In this document: piece by piece, positions 1 to 8,636 of the stretch
Numbering within the stretch: position 1 is the stretch's first letter
Layout: every line of letters starts with the position of its first letter
Source of the DNA: Saprospiraceae bacterium
GTDB taxonomy: Bacteria; Bacteroidota; Bacteroidia; Chitinophagales; Saprospiraceae
DNA: 64,000 bases
Assembly (NCBI GenBank): GCA_016714985.1
Contig: JADKBS010000001.1
Coordinates: 62,001-126,000 of the forward strand
Direction of reading: 5' to 3'
Position numbers and translations under genes: made by a program
Notes under the pieces: model-generated
What the model was told of the DNA's origin: nothing
The model's database searches: none
What the model saw: the letters and a program-made list of their open reading frames with translations, nothing else

Positions 1-12
1 GAGTCTTTCCAA

Positions 13-50
13 GTATTGAAGGATTGAATGCAAGAAGGGTTGAATTATGG
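13..50. repeat. Degenerate 8-nt repeat array at window edge
   Basis: Three or four diverged copies of the unit ggattgaa lie between the window edge and the 3' end of the first gene. The same unit makes up the array upstream of ccoH near 33.4 kb. This is one of many short arrays in the window with a period of 7 or 8. Only one arm is visible because the sequence begins here. Confidence 0.5.
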
Positions 51-108
51 GAGGGCAAAAATAGTCAAAAAAAATAAGGGTGCATTTTGGATTATCAACC
101 CTTAAAAC

Positions 109-1011
109 TTAATCAGCCTTAATCAAATGGCCGCATTTTTCCTCCATTTTTAACAAGAACCCTTTGTTGGCGATGAGTTTTGCGTAGGTTTCAAGGTTGT
201 GTTCGAGGTTATAGCCGGGCTTCATGTCTTGAAAATAAATATCGGCCAAGGCCCGTAGGCTGTCGTGCTCGAATGCCACTACTACGAAGCATTCGGTCAT
301 GCCGGGCGGTGCGTTGGAGTTCAGTTTAGCGTGCTTCGCAATTGCACGAAGTTTGTACACTTCAACTTGCTGGGGCGTTGGTTCGCTGAACAGCATCTGG
401 TTGATGTGCGGCTTTTTTGGCGAATACCGCACGTTAAATTCGTCGCCCGGTTCCAAGGGCATGGGGTTCACCAAGAGGATGAGCGGCTCGGATTGCAGCA
501 GCGACTGGCTGGTGATGGTCTGCGTTCCTGCGACGAACTGGTAGGAAATCTCCGAGCGGTTGGCATCAATTTTTTTTATCGTGACCCGACCTACGGTTTC
601 TTGGCTGCCCTTGGCCAACACCGCTTCGATGCGCTCCGTCTCGCTTTTTTTGGCATTGCGCCCCAAAAGTACCACGCCCGTCACCACAAGCCCCATCACC
701 CCAAGAAAGATGAGCAAGTGGATGAAGTGCTTGTGCTCAATCGCATGGCGAACCCGGTTGCGGGGCGTATCGGCCTCTTTGTCAATGTTGAAGAAAAAGA
801 ACATCTCGTCGCCCCGCCGTTCGAGCTTGATGTGCACCAGTTCCTCTTCGATGAAAAAAGTATATTCCTTCGACTCGAACACCTTGAAGTCCACTTGCAC
901 AATCTTGGAGCCGATATAAATGAGCAGGTGCCCCGCCCTTGGGCTGTACATCAGGCCCACCCGGTAGTTCCTGCCGGCGTCGCCGACGTATGTCCAAGTG
1001 TAGTGGTTCAT
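109..1011 (-). CDS. Hypothetical single-pass membrane protein
   Basis: A 300-residue protein I do not recognise. Residues about 1-90 are hydrophilic and beta-rich with many aromatic residues. One clear transmembrane helix lies at about 96-117, followed by a charged linker and a C-terminal region of about 180 residues without known motifs. There is no signal peptide, so the helix probably anchors two soluble domains on opposite faces of the membrane. The middle part (about 140-205), with its extended strands and proline-rich turns, would suit a small beta domain. It stands alone on the minus strand, divergent from the histidine kinase, with about 290 bases between them. Confidence 0.7.
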   Translation of the reverse strand: MNHYTWTYVGDAGRNYRVGLMYSPRAGHLLIYIGSKIVQVDFKVFESKEYTFFIEEELVHIKLERRGDEMFFFFNIDKEADTPRNRVRHAIEHKHFIHLLIFLGVMGLVVTGVVLLGRNAKKSETERIEAVLAKGSQETVGRVTIKKIDANRSEISYQFVAGTQTITSQSLLQSEPLILLVNPMPLEPGDEFNVRYSPKKPHINQMLFSEPTPQQVEVYKLRAIAKHAKLNSNAPPGMTECFVVVAFEHDSLRALADIYFQDMKPGYNLEHNLETYAKLIANKGFLLKMEEKCGHLIKAD

Positions 1012-1300
1012 GCGGTTTCAGACGACAGACATTAGGCAAAAGACTTAAGATAATAGAGAACCCATTTTCCTCTTTTGTCTAAAATCTATTGTCTCCATTC
1101 CAAAGGCACGTAACGTTGGCGGAGCCAAAAGAAACGCTACGGCCTTTGGCAACTTTGGCGTTAAATCTAAGTTAAAGCAGCGGATTGCCACCTACCATTG
1201 TTATTTTTGTCATGTTTGCAGTGCGGGAAGAAATGGAAAATGGGATATTAGAAATTAGGGCTACAAGCAAAATTGCCACTGTCCTGCCTTTTTTATAAAA
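1012..1300. other. Divergent intergenic region with a stem-loop
   Basis: No gene is visible between the membrane protein and the kinase. An imperfect inverted repeat of about 12 bp (ccaaaggcacgta with its complement, one bulge) spans 1100-1149. The flanks contain loosely repeated agac/gtct heptamers like those seen before the nitroreductase gene. Promoters for both flanking genes should lie here, but I cannot place them confidently. Confidence 0.4.
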
Positions 1301-2827
1301 ATGAACAAAAAAATAATCTGGATAATCATAGGGCTGATGACGGCATCGCTCATCGGCATCGCCGCCATGCAAGCGAAATGGGTGGCCGACTCGCTGCAGG
1401 CCAACGAGAAGCAGTTCGACAACCACGTGCAGGCTTCCTTGAAACGAGTGGCGGAAAAGCTGGAGGAGCAGGAAGACATGGAGGCGTTCAAACACGTGGA
1501 CAACGGCTTTGCCCAGGATTTTTACCAGGCCGAAGTGCGCCAGCGAATAGAGACGGGGGGATTGATGCTCAAGATTGGGGAAGGAGAGGTAGAGCAGGCG
1601 CACGCACACCTTACCAAACAGCAGTTGATTGAAATCATGTTGGCCAACAACAACTGCAACTGCTCCAATTGCCGGTCTGAACGTGCCAAGATGCTTACCC
1701 AGTTCGTGAACCTTACGGAGGGCATGAACCTGGCATCGCTCACCGAGCGCATCAAATTGGAGGAGCTTGCCAGCTTCCTGCTGCAAGAATTTCAGGACAA
1801 TGGCATCAAAATCCCCTTCCGCTATGGTATTTTCGACAACCGCAAAAAGAGCTTCGTCATCGCCGATGGCCACTATACCATGGAGGACAATCGCTCCAAG
1901 CCTACCTTGGAAGGCTTCAACAACCTCAACAACAGTGAATACAAGGTCAGCCTTTTCCAACGGGATGTTGAAGTGCCGGGCCTGCTGATGGTTTACTTTC
2001 CGAACAAGGATAGCTTCCTCTGGAGCTCCGTGCTCAAGAACCTCATCGGCTCCATCCTTTTTACGGGCATCATCCTTTTCTGCTTTGCCTACACGATTTC
2101 CGTAATTTTCAAGCAGAAAAAAGTGTCGGAGATGAAAAACGACTTCATCAACAACATGACCCACGAGTTCAAAACGCCCATTGCTACCATCTCCTTGGCC
2201 TCCGACAGCATCGCCAGCCCGATGGTGGTGAACAACCCCGACAAAATCCGGCGGTTCATTGACATCATCCGGCAGGAGAACAAGCGGATGAACAACCAAG
2301 TGGAGAAGGTGCTGCAAATGGCACAGATTGACCGACAGGATTTTGAGCTGAAGCTAAGCGATGTGAACCTCCACGACGTTATCACACAAGCAGTCGGCTA
2401 CATCGGCCTACAGGTGGAAAAACGGGAGGGCTCGGTGAGCACCGACCTACAGGCCACACAGCCTGTCGTGCAGGGCGACATGACGCATATCTCCAACATT
2501 GTCAACAACTTATTGGACAACGCCAACAAGTATTCGCCCGAAAACCCTGAAATTTCCGTTGCTACACGCAATGTGAACGACGGGGTCGAAGTTATAGTCA
2601 GCGACAAGGGCATTGGCCTCAGCAAGGAGGCGAAAAAGCTCATTTTTGAAAAATTCTACCGGGTACATACCGGCAACCTCCACGACGTGAAGGGCTTTGG
2701 CCTCGGCCTCAGCTACGTGAAGGCCATGATGGACGCCCACAAAGGGCGGGTGGAGGTTAAGAGTGAGTTGGGGAAGGGGAGCAGTTTCATTCTTTTCTTT
2801 CCAGGTTCTTATAATGCCAATGGATAA
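1301..2827 (+). CDS. Sensor histidine kinase
   Basis: A membrane-bound two-component sensor of 508 residues that autophosphorylates on histidine and passes phosphate to the response regulator encoded about 1 kb downstream. Helix 1 is at about 5-25. A periplasmic sensing region of about 220 residues follows and carries a cysteine cluster (NNCNCSNC, near 116) that might bind metal or respond to redox. Helix 2 is at about 247-270. The HisKA domain has the phospho-acceptor His at about 288 (MTHEFKTPIA). The HATPase domain shows the N box (NLLDNANKYS), G1 box (DKGIGLS), F box and G2 box (GFGLGLSYV). Two lipoprotein genes separate it from the regulator, and close spacing suggests one transcription unit. 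Confidence 0.93.
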   Translation: MNKKIIWIIIGLMTASLIGIAAMQAKWVADSLQANEKQFDNHVQASLKRVAEKLEEQEDMEAFKHVDNGFAQDFYQAEVRQRIETGGLMLKIGEGEVEQAHAHLTKQQLIEIMLANNNCNCSNCRSERAKMLTQFVNLTEGMNLASLTERIKLEELASFLLQEFQDNGIKIPFRYGIFDNRKKSFVIADGHYTMEDNRSKPTLEGFNNLNNSEYKVSLFQRDVEVPGLLMVYFPNKDSFLWSSVLKNLIGSILFTGIILFCFAYTISVIFKQKKVSEMKNDFINNMTHEFKTPIATISLASDSIASPMVVNNPDKIRRFIDIIRQENKRMNNQVEKVLQMAQIDRQDFELKLSDVNLHDVITQAVGYIGLQVEKREGSVSTDLQATQPVVQGDMTHISNIVNNLLDNANKYSPENPEISVATRNVNDGVEVIVSDKGIGLSKEAKKLIFEKFYRVHTGNLHDVKGFGLGLSYVKAMMDAHKGRVEVKSELGKGSSFILFFPGSYNANG

Positions 2828-2838
2828 ATGGCTTCTTG

Positions 2839-3399
2839 ATGAATCGATTGTATATCCTTTTTTTTTCTATTGCAATCATCGGCTGTTCAGCCGACGACTA
2901 CACCACCCCCATCTCCCAAGCCACGGTGGACACCGACAATGAATCCGATTTTGAGGAAGTGCTGATAGATGTTGAAATCACGACCATTGACCCTGCCACG
3001 CAGGAAATCCGCTACGTGCTGCTCGACTCGATTTACGACATTGCCGTGGGCATCAATGGAGAGGATTGGGGCGTTTTTGATGAAAAAACTGGCCCTGTTG
3101 ACCCCAATGCAGTCGGGGTCTCGCAGGTGAACGGGTTCTACGTGCAGAGCGAGCCGTACACCCACCACTTGACCTTGAACTATAACGCAGCATCGAGCGA
3201 TTTGCAAACAGCGGGCGAGGCTGCCAATTTTTTACGGGGCTTCTTGTTGCCAGGTGATTATTTTTTTAAGCTCAACGAACTGAAAATCAATAACATAGTC
3301 AACGAAGCACGCACTATCAAGCCCTCGGACACACAACTGCTCAGCATCGAACCGAAGGAGCGGAGCGTTTTCGTCGGGAAGTTCAACATAGCGATATGA
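2839..3399 (+). CDS. Small lipoprotein, unknown function
   Basis: Begins 11 bases after the kinase stop. The ATG is preceded directly by an in-frame TTG that could be mistaken for the start. The N-terminus is a lipoprotein signal (hydrophobic segment then IIGC), so the mature protein of about 170 residues should be anchored in the envelope. No domain is recognised. The mature part is acidic and rich in aspartate, with a predicted beta pattern. Its position inside a kinase/regulator cluster suggests it may present a signal to the sensor's periplasmic domain, but nothing in the sequence proves this. Confidence 0.75.
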   Translation: MNRLYILFFSIAIIGCSADDYTTPISQATVDTDNESDFEEVLIDVEITTIDPATQEIRYVLLDSIYDIAVGINGEDWGVFDEKTGPVDPNAVGVSQVNGFYVQSEPYTHHLTLNYNAASSDLQTAGEAANFLRGFLLPGDYFFKLNELKINNIVNEARTIKPSDTQLLSIEPKERSVFVGKFNIAI

Positions 3400-3749
3400 A
3401 ACTGCTTTCTTTGCTGCCCATTGCTTGTTTGGCAGTGTTTTCGACAGGTTGTGAAGACACGGAACTCAGCCTGACTGTCACCAACCGCCTGCCAAACGTG
3501 GAACTGCGGGACGTGGTTTGGGAAGGGCGCTACATCGCAGGAGGGCTTTTGCCGGGGCAATCGGGCGCTTTCGAGGCCACTTGCTACGAAGGAAAAAGCG
3601 ACGAGTACCCCAAGGAAGGCCCTATTGAGTTCAGAATGGCCCTCAATGGCAAAGTCGTTTTTGTGAAAACCAAGGAAATCATCAAACTCGATTGCGACCA
3701 GCAGCTTGAATTTGAAGTGAACGATAGCACGGAAATCGAGATTTTTTAA
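3396..3749 (+). CDS. Small lipoprotein, unknown function
   Basis: A 117-residue protein whose ATGA start overlaps the stop of the preceding lipoprotein gene, indicating translational coupling. The lipobox is STGC at about residues 16-19, followed by a short, probably all-beta mature domain of about 95 residues with two further cysteines (about 62 and 106). No family is recognised. With its neighbour it forms a lipoprotein pair embedded between sensor kinase and response regulator. Confidence 0.72.
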   Translation: MKLLSLLPIACLAVFSTGCEDTELSLTVTNRLPNVELRDVVWEGRYIAGGLLPGQSGAFEATCYEGKSDEYPKEGPIEFRMALNGKVVFVKTKEIIKLDCDQQLEFEVNDSTEIEIF

Positions 3750-3780
3750 TCAAAAACAATTCAAAACCCAATTATAAAAG

Positions 3781-4506
3781 ATGTCTGCTACACGTGGAAA
3801 TATCCTTTTAGTCGAGGACGACCAAAATTTCGGGGACGTATTGCGCTCCTACCTTGAAATGAACGACTACGACGTGACCCTTGCCAACGACGGCATCAAG
3901 GGCATGGAAGCCTACAACCGGGGCAATTTCGACCTCTGCATCCTCGATGTGATGATGCCCCGCAAGGATGGCTTCACGGTCGGGCGGGAAATCAGGGAGA
4001 AAAACGCAGACGTGCCCATCATCTTCCTCACTGCCAAGACGCTCAAAGAGGACGTGCTGCAAGGCTTCAAAATCGGGGCCGATGATTATATCACCAAGCC
4101 GTTCAACTCCGAGGAACTGTTGTTCCGCATCGGGGCCATCCTCAAGCGCACCAAGCCGAAGGAGGAGCCAAAGGAAGAGGCACGGGAATATTTTATCGGG
4201 AAATACCACTTCAATTACCCGCTGCGCATCCTCACCTACGACAAGGGCGGCGTGAACGAGCCACAGCACAAGCTCTCACCAAAGGAGGCTTCCCTGCTCA
4301 AGATGTTCGCCCTCAAAATCAATGACGTGCTGACCCGCAGCGAGGCGCTCACCAAAATCTGGGGAGAGGACAACTACTTTACCGCCCGCTCGATGGACGT
4401 GTTCGTGACCAAGTTGCGCAAGTACCTTGCCGAGGACGACAACCTCGAAATCGTGAACATTCACGGCAACGGATTTCAGTTGCTGGAAAAGGACAAAGCC
4501 GTGTAG
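3781..4506 (+). CDS. OmpR-family response regulator
   Basis: A 241-residue DNA-binding response regulator, the probable partner of the kinase upstream. The receiver domain (about 6-122) has the acidic pair EDD at 12-14, the phospho-acceptor Asp56 (LCILDVMMP) and the conserved Lys in FLTAK. The C-terminal winged helix (about 140-237) has the usual OmpR features, including LSPKEASLL, SRSEAL-like positioning and SMDVFVTKLRKYL. It is followed 46 bases later by a strong terminator, which closes the kinase-lipoprotein-lipoprotein-regulator unit. Confidence 0.94.
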   Translation: MSATRGNILLVEDDQNFGDVLRSYLEMNDYDVTLANDGIKGMEAYNRGNFDLCILDVMMPRKDGFTVGREIREKNADVPIIFLTAKTLKEDVLQGFKIGADDYITKPFNSEELLFRIGAILKRTKPKEEPKEEAREYFIGKYHFNYPLRILTYDKGGVNEPQHKLSPKEASLLKMFALKINDVLTRSEALTKIWGEDNYFTARSMDVFVTKLRKYLAEDDNLEIVNIHGNGFQLLEKDKAV

Positions 4507-4552
4507 GCTGGTTTTTCAAGAAAAAACAACCAGTTTTATAGAAATCCTAAAT

Positions 4553-4587
4553 AAGGCTCGCCTACAATGGCGGGCCTTGTTTTTTTT
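4553..4587 (+). terminator. Rho-independent terminator after the response regulator
   Basis: A 10-bp GC-rich stem (aaggctcgcc with ggcgggcctt, one G-U pair), a 6-base loop and a run of eight T residues. Confidence 0.85.
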
Positions 4588-4613
4588 ACATCAAAACCTG
4601 AAAAAATAGGGTG

Positions 4614-4679
4614 TGACAAAAGTCACGCTACCAAAATGCGCAAAGTCACTATTGGAGCAATAAATACGGGATAAAATTG
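4614..4679 (+). promoter_or_regulatory. Fnr/Crp-type site and promoter of the fasciclin gene
   Basis: The perfect palindrome TGACAAAAGTCA at 4614-4625 (extended gtgac..gtcac) fits TGAY-N4-RTCA. A -7-like element TAAAATTG (one mismatch to TAnnTTTG) starts at 4672, so the palindrome centre lies 52.5 bp upstream of it. The same spacing recurs at 22.3 kb and, within a base, at 27.75 kb. The operator reading is inferred from sequence and spacing only. Confidence 0.5.
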
Positions 4680-4717
4680 TCCGAAATTCTTTTTATCCTG
4701 ATTTAAATGCTTCAAAC

Positions 4718-5290
4718 ATGAAAAAACAAGTCTTCCATTTGATTGCCTTTACCGTCGTTGTCTTTATGATGTCCTGCCAATCATCGGCAAAGGACGAAGG
4801 GGGCTCCACGGCAGCGGCTACGACAGAGCAGCCAGCACCAACTGGTGGCGGCCAAGCCAGCGTTGTTGACGAAAACTCCGAACCCAATGTGGTAAAAGTG
4901 GCCGTAGGTTCGGCTGACCACACCACGCTTGTGGCAGCTCTGAAAGCTGCTGACCTCGTGGATGCAATGGCCAATGTAGGCCCGTTCACCGTCTTCGCTC
5001 CTACCAACGCCGCCTTCGATGCACTCCCCCCGGGCACGGTGGAGGGCTTGCTAAAACCAGAGAAAAAGCCAGATTTAACAAAAGTGCTGAAGTACCACGT
5101 GACCACTTCCTCGCTTTCGGAAATGATGCTCTCCGACGGCATGACGCTCGGCATGGCCAATGGCGGCAAGACCACCATCAAAAAATCTGCCGATGGCAAA
5201 ATCATGATAAACGATGCCAACGTGTTGGGTGCCGTGAAAGCCTCCAACGGCATGGTCTATGTGATTGACAAGGTGCTGCTGCCGCAATAA
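4718..5290 (+). CDS. Fasciclin-domain lipoprotein
   Basis: A 190-residue secreted protein. The signal ends at a lipobox-like MSC (about residues 18-20), then a low-complexity linker rich in Ala, Thr and Gly reaches about residue 55. One FAS1 (fasciclin, beta-Ig-H3) domain fills the rest. The hallmark motifs are visible: FTVFAPTNAAFDALP in the first half and an NGMVYVIDKVLLP end. FAS1 domains mediate adhesion or surface interaction; the specific ligand cannot be read. It is monocistronic, between two terminators, with a predicted Fnr/Crp-type operator upstream. Confidence 0.88.
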   Translation: MKKQVFHLIAFTVVVFMMSCQSSAKDEGGSTAAATTEQPAPTGGGQASVVDENSEPNVVKVAVGSADHTTLVAALKAADLVDAMANVGPFTVFAPTNAAFDALPPGTVEGLLKPEKKPDLTKVLKYHVTTSSLSEMMLSDGMTLGMANGGKTTIKKSADGKIMINDANVLGAVKASNGMVYVIDKVLLPQ

Positions 5291-5327
5291 GGAAAGTTTT
5301 TTTGACAAAAAATAATTGATTCGGTCA

Positions 5328-5356
5328 ACGGGCTGCCGCCTGGCAGCCCGTTTTTT
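5328..5356 (+). terminator. Rho-independent terminator after the fasciclin gene
   Basis: A perfect 10-bp stem (acgggctgcc with ggcagcccgt), a 3-base loop and six T residues. Confidence 0.88.
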
Positions 5357-5454
5357 GCCTACTGCGTCCGTGCTCCGACATTGAAAAAGCGGGAAACTGT
5401 TTGCCACTTCATGGGCTTGGCCTAACTTGGCCGTTCGCTAAAACAAAAATTACC

Positions 5455-7917
5455 ATGAAGTCAATGAGACACCTGATTATTCTATCGCTTGCAATGCTTC
5501 CCACTGCCATTTGGGCGCAGCCCGAAATAAAGGGGCACCAACACAACGGCTGCGGATATTACCACATGCGGCTCGACCCAGCCGATTGGGGCGACGAACG
5601 TGAGGCATGTGGCAGCAATGCCCGAAGTGACAGCATTGATATCTTGAACTATGCCGTAACGCTGGATGTAAGGGATTTTGCTGGGCAAACCATCAGTGCT
5701 GCTTGCAGGATAACCTTCAAGGCCAAACAAGATGGAATCGAATTCCTCCCGCTCGACCTGCTGGAACTGACCGTTGATTCGGTCATGCAGAACGGCCAGC
5801 CACTTATGTTTGATTACAACGACACGCTGCTCAACCTGCACCTCCCTTCTCCCGTCAACATCGGCGAAACATCGGAGTTGACCGTTTATTACCACGGCCA
5901 TCCCACCGATGATCCAAGCGGTTTCGGAGGTTTTGTATTCGAAGGTGGATACGCTTACAACCTTGGCATTGGCCTTTCGTCGAACCCCTACAATTTTGGC
6001 CGCAGTTGGCATCCTTGCTTCGACAATTTCGTGGAGCGTGCCACCTACGACATTGATGTCATTAGCAGCGATGGCCGGAGAGGGTTTGCGGTGGGCGAGT
6101 TCCTTGGCGAAACCAACCTCGGCGGCAGTACCGTCAAAAGGAGCTACCGAATGAGCTTGCCTTTGCCTACTTACCTCGTTTGTACCGCCACCAGCAACTA
6201 CGCCACCTTGCATGGCGAGCACACGGGCATTTATGGCACTTACCCAACCCTGCTCGTGGGCAAGCCGGGCGACACCACCCAGATGAAGACCTCGTTCCAG
6301 TACCTGCCAGAAGCAATTGATGTCTTGGAGGCATGGTTTGGCCCTTACCGTTGGGGACAAGTGGGCTACGTACTCACTTCCGCTGGCGCAATGGAGCATT
6401 CCACACTCATCGCCTACCCCGATTACAGCATTGACGGAGGTGCCAACTATGGAATGAACCGCCTCATGGCCCATGAACTTGGGCATCATTGGTGGGGAAA
6501 CATCACTACCCTTAGCTGCCCGTCCAATATGTGGATTAAAGAGGGGAATGCAGAGTACAGCTCGCATTTGTTTCAGGAGTTCACCTTTGGCAAGGAGTAT
6601 TTCAAGCAGGTAGTAAAGGACAACAACTACTTTGTTGTCAAAAATGCCCACCTGGATGATGGCGGCTACCTGCCCCTCTCCGGCCTTCCTTATGAAAACA
6701 CCTATGGCACGCACACCTACCAAAAAGGCGCAGCCATCATGCACAACCTCCGCGGCTACCTCGGCGACTCGCTCTTCCAACGAGGCATGACCTCTATTTT
6801 GGATACTTATGAGTACCAGTCCGTGGACGCCGAACTGTTCCGTGACCAACTTACGGCCAATACGGGCGTGGATATGACCTCGTTCTTTGATGACTGGATT
6901 TTTGCCCCCGGTTATGCGGTCTATGAATTGGACTCCGTACAATATGCCCCTGCGGACAATGGCTACGAGGCAAGGCTGTACGTGCAGCAAAAGCTCCATC
7001 ACAACCCGCATTTTCATACGAATGCACCCATGGAGGTCACATTTTTCGATGAAAACTGGCAGCCTCACACCGAGCGTTTTATGACCACCGGTGAGTTCAC
7101 GGAGGCGGTCGTTCAAGTGCCCTTCCAACCTGTTTGGCAGGTGTTGAACGACAACAACCTACTTAACCTCGCCCAGTTCCAAGACCGGAAAGTGGTCAAC
7201 TCCACGGGGAATGTCAGTTTGGACAACTGCGAACTGAGCAATTTGCAGGTAACTGCGATGCCAGTGGGTGATTCGGCCCTTATCAGTTGCGTCCACTACC
7301 TGGGGGCTGCCGATCCCGACCCCAGCGGCATCCAACTTTCCACCAACCATTACTGGCGGATTGGGGGTGTAATCCCGGCAGGCTTCAAGGCCAAGGTCAC
7401 GCTGAACTACCGGGGGGCCAGCGATACCGACCTCGACCACGACCTCACCAACTTGCCAGAGGATAGCCTCACGCTCGTTTGGCGGCCAAGGCCCGGCGTG
7501 GCTTGGGGGCAATATCCTTATTATAAAAAATTCGCACTCACCGCCAATGACGGCAATGGCTTCATCCGCATTGACACCCTATTGATGGGTGACTATGCAT
7601 TTGCTGCAGGCAGCCTGCCCGTAGCCACAGGGGTGTTTGACTTGGACAAAAAAAACCAAATGGACATGGCGCTGTACCCTAACCCAGCGTCCACCCACCT
7701 AACGGTTCAGGCGATGCTCCCAACAGGCAAAATTGCTGACAAATTGACCATGCACGATGTTGCAGGGAGGTTGGTGAAAAAGGCCTTCGCACAGGTAGTT
7801 GGCGGTTTGCTGGCCCAAACACTGGACGTTTCGGCGCTTCAAGCGGGCATTTATTTCGTTAAAATCTTGGATGAAAATGGGGTAGTGATAGCCGTTGAGA
7901 AGTTTGTAAAGGTTTGA
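5455..7917 (+). CDS. M1-family zinc metallopeptidase with T9SS sorting domain
   Basis: A secreted aminopeptidase-like enzyme of 820 residues. The chosen ATG gives a normal signal peptide ending IWAQ; an upstream in-frame TTG would add an unlikely extension. After the N-terminal beta domain there is a GAMEH exopeptidase-type motif and the zinc signature HELGH at 340-344 with the third ligand Glu at 363, the exact HEXXH-X18-E spacing of M1 peptidases. Residues about 740-820 form a T9SS type A sorting domain (ALYPNPAST, AGIYFVKI, terminal EKFVKV), so the protein should cross the outer membrane and be released or anchored at the cell surface. Its likely role is peptide breakdown outside the cell. 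Confidence 0.92.
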   Translation: MKSMRHLIILSLAMLPTAIWAQPEIKGHQHNGCGYYHMRLDPADWGDEREACGSNARSDSIDILNYAVTLDVRDFAGQTISAACRITFKAKQDGIEFLPLDLLELTVDSVMQNGQPLMFDYNDTLLNLHLPSPVNIGETSELTVYYHGHPTDDPSGFGGFVFEGGYAYNLGIGLSSNPYNFGRSWHPCFDNFVERATYDIDVISSDGRRGFAVGEFLGETNLGGSTVKRSYRMSLPLPTYLVCTATSNYATLHGEHTGIYGTYPTLLVGKPGDTTQMKTSFQYLPEAIDVLEAWFGPYRWGQVGYVLTSAGAMEHSTLIAYPDYSIDGGANYGMNRLMAHELGHHWWGNITTLSCPSNMWIKEGNAEYSSHLFQEFTFGKEYFKQVVKDNNYFVVKNAHLDDGGYLPLSGLPYENTYGTHTYQKGAAIMHNLRGYLGDSLFQRGMTSILDTYEYQSVDAELFRDQLTANTGVDMTSFFDDWIFAPGYAVYELDSVQYAPADNGYEARLYVQQKLHHNPHFHTNAPMEVTFFDENWQPHTERFMTTGEFTEAVVQVPFQPVWQVLNDNNLLNLAQFQDRKVVNSTGNVSLDNCELSNLQVTAMPVGDSALISCVHYLGAADPDPSGIQLSTNHYWRIGGVIPAGFKAKVTLNYRGASDTDLDHDLTNLPEDSLTLVWRPRPGVAWGQYPYYKKFALTANDGNGFIRIDTLLMGDYAFAAGSLPVATGVFDLDKKNQMDMALYPNPASTHLTVQAMLPTGKIADKLTMHDVAGRLVKKAFAQVVGGLLAQTLDVSALQAGIYFVKILDENGVVIAVEKFVKV

Positions 7918-7949
7918 AAAACAAATCCTTGCGAAAATCCACAAATAAT

Positions 7950-7990
7950 AGCGGCGGCGGCATCGGATATGCCTCCGCCGCTTTCGTTTT
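7950..7990 (+). terminator. Probable terminator after the M1 peptidase
   Basis: A 14-bp stem with one mismatch (agcggcggcggcat with atgcctccgccgct), a short loop, then ttcgtttt. The U-tract is weak. Confidence 0.6.
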
Positions 7991-8070
7991 ACGCCAAGAT
8001 GTATGCTTTATTATCCGATGGTTCCTTAACTTTGACCGGGTCATTTTACTGATCCTTTTTTACCAAAATC

Positions 8071-8143
8071 GCAACTACTTGGCAAGGGGTGTTTTAGGGG
8101 GAAATTGAAAATTTTCTCCTCCCACACCCTCCTAAGCAGTTAG
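8071..8143. mobile_element. MITE-like double-hairpin element, internally deleted copy (A)
   Basis: Retains the left end (gcaactacttggcaagggg) and right end (caccctcctaagcagttag) of the 131-bp family found intact at 50.1 and 56.0 kb, but the middle, including most of both hairpins, is missing. No flanking duplication is clear, unlike the complete copies. Confidence 0.7.
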
Positions 8144-8216
8144 TTTTTATTTTTCATTTCTCAATTTATTTGGGTTCTTCATTCCAAAGAAATTGTCAAA
8201 AAACATCATTATTTTC

Positions 8217-8636
8217 ATGGAAAAAACAACTCGCCGCAACTTCGTAAAGACTGCCGCCGCTGCTGCTGCCACACTACCATTGGCTGCTGCTGGAACGGTG
8301 GAATCAAAACCTAAAGGCATGAAAGGCATTTTCGTACATCAAGTCTATTTCTGGTTGAAAAACCCGGGCAACACCGCCGACCGTGACAAGCTCGTTGAGG
8401 GGCTGAAGACCCTCACCAAAATAAAGCACATCAAATCGTGGCATATCGGCATACCAGCTGGCACGAGCCGTGACGTGATTGACGGCAGCTATTCCATTTC
8501 TTGGCTGAACACCTTGAAGGACAGGGCTGCACAGGATGCCTACCAGGTTGACCCTATCCATGTCGCATTTGTCGAGAACTACAAGCACCTCTGGAACAAG
8601 GTGGTGGTTTACGACGCAGTTGATGCTCCGCAATGA
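8217..8636 (+). CDS. Tat-exported Dabb (stress-response A/B barrel) domain protein
   Basis: A 139-residue protein whose N-terminus (TTRRNFVKTAAAAAA) is a twin-arginine signal, so it is exported folded. The ATG at 8217 is preferred over one 24 bases upstream because it puts the RR motif at the correct distance. The mature part matches the small dimeric ferredoxin-like Dabb fold: HQVYFWLKNPG at the start, an IKSWHIG strand and a C-terminal DPIHVAFVENYKHLW helix, typical of that family. Function in the family is uncertain. Its stop overlaps the next gene (ATGA), so the two are translationally coupled. Confidence 0.82.
   Translation: MEKTTRRNFVKTAAAAAATLPLAAAGTVESKPKGMKGIFVHQVYFWLKNPGNTADRDKLVEGLKTLTKIKHIKSWHIGIPAGTSRDVIDGSYSISWLNTLKDRAAQDAYQVDPIHVAFVENYKHLWNKVVVYDAVDAPQ

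Noticed and set aside
265..1035. Long plus-strand open frame opposite the first gene
   Set aside because: It is a shadow: the minus-strand frame has a membrane helix and sensible composition, this one does not.
5401..5454. Extended N-terminus of the M1 peptidase from a TTG codon
   Set aside because: It would place 18 residues before a normal signal peptide; the ATG at 5455 is far better.
5482..7128. 548-codon minus-strand frame under the M1 peptidase
   Set aside because: It is antisense to a clearly conserved enzyme and has no domain or start signal.
8034..8047. tgaccgggtca as an eighth Fnr/Crp-type site
   Set aside because: The half-sites are 3, not 4, bases apart, and no -7 element lies at the expected distance.
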